DNA from: Gemmatimonadota bacterium
GTDB lineage: Bacteria > Gemmatimonadota > Gemmatimonadetes > Gemmatimonadales > GWC2-71-9
Direction of reading: 5' to 3'
Length of the DNA stretch: 5,695 nt
NCBI GenBank assembly: GCA_003221075.1
Contig: QHUF01000031.1
Span: 1 to 5,695, forward strand
Below the pieces are notes generated by a model, which saw only the letters and a list, made by a program, of their open reading frames with translations, had not been told where the DNA came from and did not search any database. The position numbers were made by a program, and so were the translations under genes. Shown here in pieces: positions 1 to 4,986 of the stretch. Position 1 is the first letter of the stretch. Each line of letters opens with the position of its first letter.

Positions 1-11
1 CACTTCAGAAG

Positions 12-278
12 CTAGGGTCTTCCTGGAAGTTGAGCTTTGCTGCGTGCTTCGGTGAGCATCCGTTCGGCGAAATCGAGCCGCTCCTCGAGCTCCGTGACCT
101 TCGTCTCGGTCCTGTGCAGCCGGTCTTCGAGTCCGTCGAGCTGATCCGGGTCGACGGTTCCGGGAAGTTGGCGGCGCCGGAAGAACAGCACTTTCACCCC
201 AACCCCCAAGAGGATGAAGGTGAGACCGGCTGCGCCCAAGGCGACGATCCCCTGCATTATGGCTCCGAAATCGAACAC
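12..278 (-). CDS. small membrane-anchored coiled-coil protein
   Basis: An 88-residue protein with one hydrophobic helix (about 7-33, including GIVALGAAGLTFILLGVGVK), a basic RRR stop-transfer at 34-36, and a cytoplasmic coiled coil. Heptads are clear: Leu47, Leu54, Val61, Leu68 and Leu75 are each seven apart, with Leu50 and Leu64 at the companion position, ending in ELEERLDFAERMLTE. The layout (helix, arginines, short coiled coil) recalls PspB-type phage-shock proteins, but size and layout alone do not prove homology, so I give no gene symbol. I chose GTG 278 because it overlaps the DinB-like stop (TAGTG) and has GAGG 5 nt upstream, and because MFDFGAIMQG makes a sensible N-terminus; ATG 257 would trim seven residues. 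The frame is open farther upstream to 491, but that part is antisense-like arginine/alanine-rich sequence inside the DinB-like gene. Only 11 bases follow the stop in this window. Confidence 0.78.
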   Translation of the reverse strand: MFDFGAIMQGIVALGAAGLTFILLGVGVKVLFFRRRQLPGTVDPDQLDGLEDRLHRTETKVTELEERLDFAERMLTEARSKAQLPGRP

Positions 279-820
279 TAGGACCTCGGCGTTTCGTGAT
301 CGGTCAGGACAGGTAAGAAGGGCACCCACGGCCCCACCTCGGCGCGGTACTGCTTGGCCATGACGCGAGCGACCTGCGCAATATGCCCCAGGTCGTGGAC
401 CACCCATGCCGCCAGAAGCTGCCCGAGCGTGACAGGGCCGAGGCGCGGGTGCTCGCCTCGCAGCTCGAGCTGCGCAGGCGTCAGCTTCCACGACTCGAGC
501 GCGCGGAGGTTCTCCGCGCGGAGCCTGGCGAACTCGTCGAGCAAGGAGTCCAGCGTACGTGTGGCGTTGCGGGCACGATGGCGGAACCGATCGTATGGGT
601 CGAAGCGGCGCTTCGCTCCTTGCGCCAGGATGATGCGCGCCCGTGGCATCCAGTCGGTTTCTTCGCCATCGATCAGATGGCCGATGTTGTCGAAGGGACT
701 GAACGTATCGGGCCCCTCGGTGCCGCGCGCCCAGGGCGTGCTGACGTCGTGCAGGAGCGCGCGCAGTGCTTCAGGGGTGCGTTCGAGAACCTCGGTCGCC
801 AGCGCGAGATCGAAGTCCAC
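278..820 (-). CDS. DinB/YfiT-like four-helix metalloprotein
   Basis: A 180-residue protein of normal length for the DinB-like superfamily, a four-helix bundle that usually binds a metal through three histidines. The expected ligands are present: His48 in NIGHLIDGEETDW (45-57), and His142 and His146 in AAWVVHDLGHIAQVARVM (137-154), the classic HDxxH of the third helix. Known relatives are thiol-dependent transferases or hydrolases (bacillithiol, mycothiol or glutathione) and many uncharacterised proteins; the actual reaction here is unknown. I chose GTG 820 because it gives the junction TGA-C-GTG with the preceding gene and places the first helix at the N-terminus; a TTG at 859 would add 13 polar residues and overlap the neighbour by 38 nt. 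A GGCGGG lies about 10 nt upstream, so coupling to the preceding gene probably drives initiation. Its TAG shares a G with the next start codon. Confidence 0.88.
   Translation of the reverse strand: MDFDLALATEVLERTPEALRALLHDVSTPWARGTEGPDTFSPFDNIGHLIDGEETDWMPRARIILAQGAKRRFDPYDRFRHRARNATRTLDSLLDEFARLRAENLRALESWKLTPAQLELRGEHPRLGPVTLGQLLAAWVVHDLGHIAQVARVMAKQYRAEVGPWVPFLPVLTDHETPRS
284..287 (-). promoter_or_regulatory. Shine-Dalgarno that fixes the GTG start of the last gene
   Basis: The minus strand reads GAGG, 5 nt, then GTG at 278, inside the last codons of the DinB-like gene. It favours GTG 278 over the internal ATG at 257. Confidence 0.65.
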
Positions 821-821
821 G

Positions 822-1169
822 TCAGCGCGGCCCGCCTTCGAAGTGGAACAGATGCGCAATCCGGTGAATCACTGGCACGAGGAATAGTCCCGCCACAACT
901 AGAAAGACCACGCCCGAGTAGAGGGCGAAGACCCCGGCGAACAGCTTACCGCCGTTACTGCGTAGCGGGTCTACAGGCCCCATCCCTCCCAGCAGCATCG
1001 CGGTGTTCAAAAACGCATCACGCCAGGGGAGGTGTTCGTAGTGCTCGTAGCCCCACATCCCGACCACCAGCGACACGCCGACCAAGACGGCCGCCAGCGC
1101 GACGTGATCGGCCATGCGCCGCACAAAACGTCTGGGGGGAAGCGGTGGCGTGTGGCGGTCTTCGTACAT
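822..1169 (-). CDS. small two-helix membrane protein, potassium-channel-pore-like
   Basis: A 115-residue protein with a basic, proline-containing N-terminus (1-22), a first hydrophobic helix (about 23-40), a short amphipathic stretch and re-entrant-like loop (49-68, WRDAFLNTAMLLGGMGPVDP), a second hydrophobic helix (about 75-101), and a His-rich tail (HRIAHLFHFE). This helix - pore loop - helix plan, with GGKLFAGVFALYSGVVF after the loop, follows the order seen in two-helix potassium channels such as KcsA (TATTVGYGD then WGRLVAVVV). The selectivity filter is not canonical: GGMGP stands where TVGYG would be. I recall similar GMGPV proteins annotated as hypothetical or channel-like, so the loop may be a family trait. 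Start ATG 1169 lies 10 nt after the proline-rich ORF stop with only a weak AAGAA upstream; a GTG at 1214 would add 15 unconvincing residues. The TGA is 1 nt before the DinB-like GTG. Ion conduction is not demonstrated by the sequence. Confidence 0.75.
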   Translation of the reverse strand: MYEDRHTPPLPPRRFVRRMADHVALAAVLVGVSLVVGMWGYEHYEHLPWRDAFLNTAMLLGGMGPVDPLRSNGGKLFAGVFALYSGVVFLVVAGLFLVPVIHRIAHLFHFEGGPR

Positions 1170-1179
1170 CGTTCTTGGG

Positions 1180-1314
1180 TTACCGTCCTGGTGGTTTGGG
1201 AGGCTCGGGATCACGCGGGATGCGCGCCGGCTCCCACGGTTCGGGTGGCCGTGGTTTCGGCGGCTCGGGGAGTTTGACCGGTCCCGGTTCTTTTCTCAGC
1301 GGAGGCGGTCCCAT
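1180..1314 (-). CDS. 44-residue proline-rich small protein
   Basis: ATG 1314 to TAA 1182-1180 encodes 44 residues, 19 of them proline, with most of the rest charged or Gly: it begins MGPPPLRKEPGPVKLPEPPK and contains PRPPEPWEPARIPRDPEPPK. Support for a real gene: a near-perfect Shine-Dalgarno at 5-nt spacing, a start 17 nt after the DUF1801 stop, and a stop 10 nt before the ATG of the membrane protein, so it fills the gap between two genes exactly. No signal peptide, helix or known domain is visible; the product should be an extended polyproline-like chain, possibly an SH3-type ligand, a periplasmic or envelope linker, or a leader whose translation controls the next gene. Polyproline stretches stall ribosomes without EF-P, so a regulatory leader role is a fair alternative to a functional peptide. 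I do not recognise a named family. Confidence 0.7.
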   Translation of the reverse strand: MGPPPLRKEPGPVKLPEPPKPRPPEPWEPARIPRDPEPPKPPGR

Positions 1315-1319
1315 CGGCA

Positions 1320-1326
1320 CTCCTTT
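1320..1326 (-). promoter_or_regulatory. Shine-Dalgarno of the proline-rich small ORF
   Basis: The minus strand reads AAAGGAG, then 5 nt, then ATG at 1314. It is the best ribosome binding site in the window, and it decides the start of a short gene that could otherwise be overlooked. Confidence 0.8.
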
Positions 1327-1331
1327 GTCGT

Positions 1332-1679
1332 TCAACGGTTCAGTTCGGCCAGTCGCGCTTTGACCAGTTTCTTGACGAGCCCCACTGGTATTGGTTTCGC
1401 GAGCGGCAGCCGGACCGTTCCCTTCGACATCTCATAGGCTTTCAGCTCCCGGGCGAGTTTCTGCCGGATCGCGCCGGTCATTGGAAACAGGCTGCAGTGG
1501 TTCTTGAAGGCGGCGTACCAGACGAGCGGACGGCCACCGAACTTGAAGGCGGGAATCCGATAACTGAATGCTTCTTCAGCCCGGGGCACGACGGAGCGAA
1601 TGGCGGCCCGAATCTTTTTCAGGGCGGCGCGAGCCTTGGGAGGCGTCGCGGCGAAGTAGGCACGGACGTGCGGGATCAT
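1332..1679 (-). CDS. DUF1801 (YdhG-like) domain protein
   Basis: A 115-residue protein, the normal size for a single-domain DUF1801 member. Family landmarks are YFAATPPKAR near the N-terminus (8-17), RAEEAFSYRIPAF (33-45), the WYAAFKNHCSLFPM core (54-67), and the C-terminal SKGTVRLPLAKPIP (85-98) followed by VKKLVKARL. The fold is frataxin-like, and a Bacillus subtilis relative has been proposed as an iron chaperone; no metal ligands can be assigned here. I chose ATG 1679 because homology begins almost at once after it. The 16 nt between it and the preceding repeat copy hold no Shine-Dalgarno, and many relatives have a few more N-terminal residues, so the native 5' end may have been disturbed by the adjacent rearrangement. 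A longer reading from 1817 would translate the repeat in a non-native frame and is not credible. The stop is 17 nt before the next small ORF. Confidence 0.88.
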   Translation of the reverse strand: MIPHVRAYFAATPPKARAALKKIRAAIRSVVPRAEEAFSYRIPAFKFGGRPLVWYAAFKNHCSLFPMTGAIRQKLARELKAYEMSKGTVRLPLAKPIPVGLVKKLVKARLAELNR

Positions 1680-1695
1680 TTTTGAAGGATAGCTG

Positions 1696-1863
1696 CTAGG
1701 GACGGGTTCTGTTGTAAAACCAGATCGCTTGATCGAGCTCGCGCTCGGCAGTCGCCCTACCGTAGAGCGACAAGTGACCGACTCCGTACGCCACCAGCAA
1801 GAGGCCCTGTGACGCATCCCGCGCGATTTTCTTGTCGCTGGCGACGTAGAGGAGACCCGCGCC
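1696..1863 (-). pseudogene. second copy of the 168-bp repeat: orphan 3' end of the membrane protein gene
   Basis: This copy is base-for-base identical to 2033-2200 and encodes the last 55 residues (GAGLLYVASDKK to FYNRTRP) plus TAG of the upstream membrane protein gene. It has no start of its own: its frame extends upstream only through antisense-like sequence of the HDLTHCAVE fragment. It ends 16 nt before the ATG of the DUF1801 gene. Complete identity over 168 bp means the copy is recent, kept identical by conversion, or an assembly product. No terminal inverted repeats or transposase accompany it. Confidence 0.85.
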
Positions 1864-2029
1864 GCCCAAAAAAGGCCTGATCGAAGCCGAGCACGCTTTC
1901 GACGGCGCAGTGCGTGAGATCGTGTGTTGGAAAGAATGGGTGCTCTTTGCCCCAGGTGCGCGTGCCGTCCGCCCGCACGCAGGCAAGTGTCGCCGGACCG
2001 TCGCGAGCTTTCTTCAGCTGAATCAGCAC
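1864..2029 (-). pseudogene. fragment of an unrelated gene (HDLTHCAVE motif), broken by the repeat
   Basis: From GTG 2029 the frame reads VLIQLKKARDGPATLACVRA, then DGTRTW, FFPTHDLTHCAVES and VLGFDQAFFG, and meets the repeat at 1864. Beyond the junction the frame runs through repeat sequence in a non-native frame to a stop at 1757, giving a 90-residue chimera whose last third is arginine-rich and not protein-like. From memory, the part before the junction resembles a family of short hypothetical bacterial proteins that continue for several dozen residues after FFG; I cannot name a function. The 5' side also looks clipped: the GTG is only 3 nt after the TAG of the membrane gene, in the same frame as it, with no clear Shine-Dalgarno. 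I therefore read this 169-bp piece as an internal fragment of a gene, flanked on both sides by the same 168-bp sequence. Confidence 0.6.
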
Positions 2030-2032
2030 GGT

Positions 2033-2200
2033 CTAGGGACGGGTTCTGTTGTAAAACCAGATCGCTTGATCGAGCTCGCGCTCGGCAGTCGCCCTACCGT
2101 AGAGCGACAAGTGACCGACTCCGTACGCCACCAGCAAGAGGCCCTGTGACGCATCCCGCGCGATTTTCTTGTCGCTGGCGACGTAGAGGAGACCCGCGCC
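2033..2200 (-). repeat. 168-bp perfect direct repeat, copy inside the intact gene
   Basis: These bases are identical to 1696-1863 with an offset of 337. They cover codon 225 through the TAG stop of the 279-residue membrane protein gene, and here they sit in their natural context. The flanking bases on both sides differ between the copies, so the repeat ends are sharp: one end is the first base of codon 225, the other is the last base of the stop codon. Confidence 0.97.
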
Positions 2201-2872
2201 AAGCAATGCGCCAAAGAACACGCGCTTCACTCGCCGCTCACTCCGTGACAGGGCCTGGAACGTCTCGTAGTGCGCACGAGCACTGTCGCCCGCGGCCGTG
2301 AAGCGCTGGAGCTGTGAATCGAGCGCGCCAACCGGCATCTCGCTGACGCCCTGAGCCAGCTGATCCGACCCCATGCGCCGCTGCACGCGGATGGCGCAGC
2401 CATCGTACGAGCAACCAGAATCCGACGTCGCCCGCGGGAACTCCCGATTGTACCACCACATCGCACGCCGCAGGTGGTCTTCGCCGCCAGTCGCGTTCAC
2501 CTGTCCCGCCCATCCGACCGCAAACGTTGCGACCGGCAGACCGATTCCCCATCCAGGCTTCCATTTTGGATGGTGACGGCCTCCATAGGAGGCGATGGTC
2601 GCAAGCATTCCCGCGATCTGCAGCCCGCCGAACACTGTGTAGCGTTTGAAGGCCGCGCGCGACGCGCGGTATTCAAGGCGAATTCGGTCGGGCGCGGTCT
2701 CGAGGACGTCCGCACCGACAACGAAGAATCCGCCGCCCACGGGCGATGCCTGTATCCCCTGCACCACGCCGGTCATGCCCGGCCCGTGAGTGAGCCACAG
2801 GGCGCGCCGATCGTACGTGGAGTCCAGGGTTTGGGTCAGCATGAGGAGCGGGAGGAGGAGCGTCCCAATCAT
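2033..2872 (-). CDS. membrane protein of unknown function with internal two-fold repeat
   Basis: The 279-residue product begins at ATG 2872, 26 nt after the quinoprotein stop; no strong Shine-Dalgarno is visible (GGGTAG lies 9 or more nt upstream). Residues 2-14 are a hydrophobic signal or anchor. Two similar modules follow. The first has FGGLQIAGML (81-90) and ends in MWWYNR (138-143); the second has FGALLGAGLL (220-229) and ends in IWFYNR (271-276). Each holds two hydrophobic stretches (about 80-95 and 109-123; about 218-232 and 243-257), suggesting four helices after the signal. Between them sits a polar segment with GCSYDGCAIRVQ (153-164), whose Cys-x-Tyr-Asp-x-Cys resembles a motif I associate with hypothetical proteins of Gemmatimonadota-type genomes (memory, not a search). 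No enzymatic motif is visible and I do not recognise a named family. The last 55 codons plus stop are present again downstream as an exact copy. Confidence 0.75.
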   Translation of the reverse strand: MIGTLLLPLLMLTQTLDSTYDRRALWLTHGPGMTGVVQGIQASPVGGGFFVVGADVLETAPDRIRLEYRASRAAFKRYTVFGGLQIAGMLATIASYGGRHHPKWKPGWGIGLPVATFAVGWAGQVNATGGEDHLRRAMWWYNREFPRATSDSGCSYDGCAIRVQRRMGSDQLAQGVSEMPVGALDSQLQRFTAAGDSARAHYETFQALSRSERRVKRVFFGALLGAGLLYVASDKKIARDASQGLLLVAYGVGHLSLYGRATAERELDQAIWFYNRTRP

Positions 2873-2898
2873 GGTTTTATTCTACCCACGATTCGTCA

Positions 2899-4986
2899 CT
2901 ACGGCAGCGTGAAGGCGACGTACGTGTCACTCGACTTCGAGCCCAACTTGCCTCCGCCCGCGGCGACAACGACGAATTGCCTGCCGTGCACGGCGAACGT
3001 GCTGGGAGTGGCGTAGCCGGGCGCGGGGAGCATCGCTTCCCACAGCAGCCGGCCCGCGCTCTTGTCGAACGCGCGAATCTTCCCGTCCTGCGTCGCGGCA
3101 ATGAATACGAGACCCCCACGCGTGACGATCGGCCCGCCATACTGCTCCGTGCCTGTGACGGGGATGCCGCGGGCCGTGAGCGCGGCGAACTCGCCGAGCG
3201 GAATCCTCCAGCGATATTCCCCCGTGTTGAGGTCGATCGCGCTGAGCGTGCCCCAGGGAGGCTTGATGGCCGGGAGGCCGCTCGAATCCCGCCAACGCTC
3301 GTAGCCGGCGAATTCGTAGGGCGCGCTCGTCGCGCGTTGGGGCGGGGGCGCCCACCCGCCCGTGTCTGAGGCGGCCACCTCGTAGCCAAGGTATTGGACC
3401 AGCGCGCGTCTCTCGACCGCCGGCAGACTCGCGAATGAAGGCATGAAACCGCGGCCCCAATCAATGGTCCGCCGTACCTCATCCTTTGACAGGCGCTCGA
3501 CAAGGCCAATGAGCGACGGAGCGCGATCACGACCGCGGCGATTGGCGCCATGGCAGGCGGCGCAGGCCGCCGCATAGACGGTCGCGCCGTCGCGCGGTGC
3601 GCCCGTGCTCGGTGGCAGACGAGCGACCTCGCGCATCGCGGCAATCCACGGCACGTCGCTCGCGTTGACGAACAGTGTGGCGGTCTCGGGATCGACCGCA
3701 GCCCCTCCCCACTCGCCCCCCCCGTCGAAGCCGGGCAGCACGATGCTTCCGGGACGGCTCGGCGGCGCAAAAAAAGCGTTCCGTAGCATCCGGAAGCGCT
3801 CCTTCTGCTCGGTGACATCGGCGATGGAGATCGTTTGCCGTGCAAATGGGGCCGGCTTCACCGGAAACGGCTGCGTTGGCCACGCGTGCTCGCCGTGCAG
3901 GTCGGACGCAGAAACAGCACGCTCCTTTATGTCGAACAGCGGTTTGCCGGACTGCCGATCGAACAGGAAGACGAACCCGCTTTTGGCGATCTGGGCGACG
4001 GCATCCACGCGCGCTCCGCCGCGAGTGACGGTGACGAAATTCGGCGCAGCGGGCAGATCACGATCCCAGAGATCGTGGTGCACGGTCTGGAAATGCCACA
4101 GCCGCTTCCCGGTCGCAGCGTCGAGCGCGACGAGCGAGTTCGCGAACAGATTGGCGCCGGTGCGAGCGCCACCGTAGAAGTCGGGCGTGGCCGACCCGGT
4201 TGGCACATACACAATCCCACGCACGGTATCGACGCTGAGGCCGGCCCAACTATTTGCGCCGCCCGCCGTCGCCCACCCCCCGGGCGGCCAGGTGTCGTAG
4301 CCGAACTCGCCGGGATGCGGAATCGTGTGGAAGGTCCAGCGGATCGCGCCGGTGCGGACGTCGTACGCGCGCACGTCGCCCGGGGCCGACCCTTCCTCCT
4401 CTCCCACTCGCATGCCCTGGATGAGCAGATCCTTGTAAATCGCACCGGGGCTCGTCGCGACGAGATACGCATCGCCGATCGCGCGCGACAAGCCGGCGGC
4501 GAGATTCACGGAGCCGGAATCGCCAAACGTCGGAATAGGCCGGCCGGAGCGCGCGTCGAGGGCATATAGCCTGCGGCCGGCGGTGAAGAAAATGCGCTCG
4601 TCGCCGGCATCGGCCCAGTAGACGACACCGCGGTTGACGTGGGAAATGTCCGTGCGTCGTGCGTCGTGCGTGGTGCGTGGGTCGAACCGCCACAGCAGGG
4701 TGCCGCTCTCGGCGTGGAGCGCGATCACCGCGAGCGCGGGCGTCGTGGTGTACAGGACGCCATCAACGATGATCGGCGTTGCCTGGATTTCCCCGTGCTG
4801 ATCGGGTGGGAGATCGCCGGTGTGGTAGACCCACGCCACGCGCAGCTGCGCCACGTTCGTCGTATTGATCTGATCGAGCGGAGAAAAGCGCGTGTTGCCG
4901 GGATCGCCGCCGGCGACTCGCCAGTCGGTGTTCGGTCCCTGACTCGCGCATCCGGCAGCGAGTAGCAGCAGCGCGATGGCGCGCAT
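2899..4986 (-). CDS. PQQ-dependent dehydrogenase lipoprotein with inserted cytochrome c domain
   Basis: This 695-residue quinoprotein starts at an ATG directly after the upstream TAA, with GGAAG about 9 nt before it. The N-terminus is a short lipoprotein signal (hydrophobic 4-11, then AAGC with Cys13 as the likely lipidation site), so the enzyme is expected on the periplasmic side of a membrane. Residues about 20-455 and 555-695 form the beta-propeller: WRVAGGDPGNTRFSPL (22-37), the HHDLWDRDLPAAPN segment (303-316) typical of glucose-dehydrogenase-type quinoproteins, PGFDGGGEWGGAAVDP (418-433), and tryptophan-rich blade ends (GTLLW, GAIRW, GKRLW, GEYRW, GRLLW). A c-type cytochrome domain is inserted at about 465-536, with CAACH (475-479) and a likely distal heme ligand Met515 in FMPSF. 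The five-helix membrane anchor of Escherichia coli Gcd is absent, and the only other cysteine is Cys13, so there is no vicinal disulfide as in methanol dehydrogenases. Inferred electron path: substrate to PQQ to heme c to an outside acceptor. A sugar or alcohol substrate is likely but not determinable. Confidence 0.93.
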   Translation of the reverse strand: MRAIALLLLAAGCASQGPNTDWRVAGGDPGNTRFSPLDQINTTNVAQLRVAWVYHTGDLPPDQHGEIQATPIIVDGVLYTTTPALAVIALHAESGTLLWRFDPRTTHDARRTDISHVNRGVVYWADAGDERIFFTAGRRLYALDARSGRPIPTFGDSGSVNLAAGLSRAIGDAYLVATSPGAIYKDLLIQGMRVGEEEGSAPGDVRAYDVRTGAIRWTFHTIPHPGEFGYDTWPPGGWATAGGANSWAGLSVDTVRGIVYVPTGSATPDFYGGARTGANLFANSLVALDAATGKRLWHFQTVHHDLWDRDLPAAPNFVTVTRGGARVDAVAQIAKSGFVFLFDRQSGKPLFDIKERAVSASDLHGEHAWPTQPFPVKPAPFARQTISIADVTEQKERFRMLRNAFFAPPSRPGSIVLPGFDGGGEWGGAAVDPETATLFVNASDVPWIAAMREVARLPPSTGAPRDGATVYAAACAACHGANRRGRDRAPSLIGLVERLSKDEVRRTIDWGRGFMPSFASLPAVERRALVQYLGYEVAASDTGGWAPPPQRATSAPYEFAGYERWRDSSGLPAIKPPWGTLSAIDLNTGEYRWRIPLGEFAALTARGIPVTGTEQYGGPIVTRGGLVFIAATQDGKIRAFDKSAGRLLWEAMLPAPGYATPSTFAVHGRQFVVVAAGGGKLGSKSSDTYVAFTLP
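4652..4679 (-). repeat. heptamer tandem repeat, four units, inside the quinoprotein gene
   Basis: On the plus strand the bases read GTGCGTC, GTGCGTC, GTGCGTG, GTGCGTG without interruption. They encode roughly residues 103-112 of the quinoprotein (around PRTTHDARRT), between WRFD and HVNRGVVYW, both in the correct frame. Seven is not a multiple of three, so gain or loss of one unit would shift the frame. Confidence 0.85.

Noticed and set aside
1..11. A possible next gene start (GTG at 3-1 with TGAAG upstream).
   Set aside because: Only a few bases are visible, too few to support a coding call.
279..491. A longer N-terminus for the membrane coiled-coil protein.
   Set aside because: This part lies in the DinB-like gene, has Arg/Ala-rich out-of-frame composition, and a GTG with a good GAGG site at 278 gives a sensible protein.
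383..1363. A 326-codon plus-strand open frame, ending in a glycine-rich stretch.
   Set aside because: It is antisense to the DinB-like gene, the pore-like gene and the proline-rich small ORF, each with better family or ribosome-site support. Its glycine run is the complement of the proline codons.
1680..1817. A 46-residue N-terminal extension of the DUF1801 protein.
   Set aside because: It translates the 168-bp repeat in a frame other than the one used in the intact membrane gene, and the DUF1801 homology starts after it.
1696..2200. An insertion sequence or CRISPR-like array.
   Set aside because: There are just two long direct copies with one spacer, no terminal inverted repeats, and no transposase or cas gene in the window.
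2877..3845. A 322-codon minus-strand frame inside the quinoprotein gene.
   Set aside because: It is rich in Arg, Ser, Ala and Pro, as expected of an out-of-frame high-GC reading, and overlaps a strongly supported gene.
3835..4569. A 244-codon plus-strand frame.
   Set aside because: Fully antisense to the quinoprotein propeller and without recognisable protein motifs.
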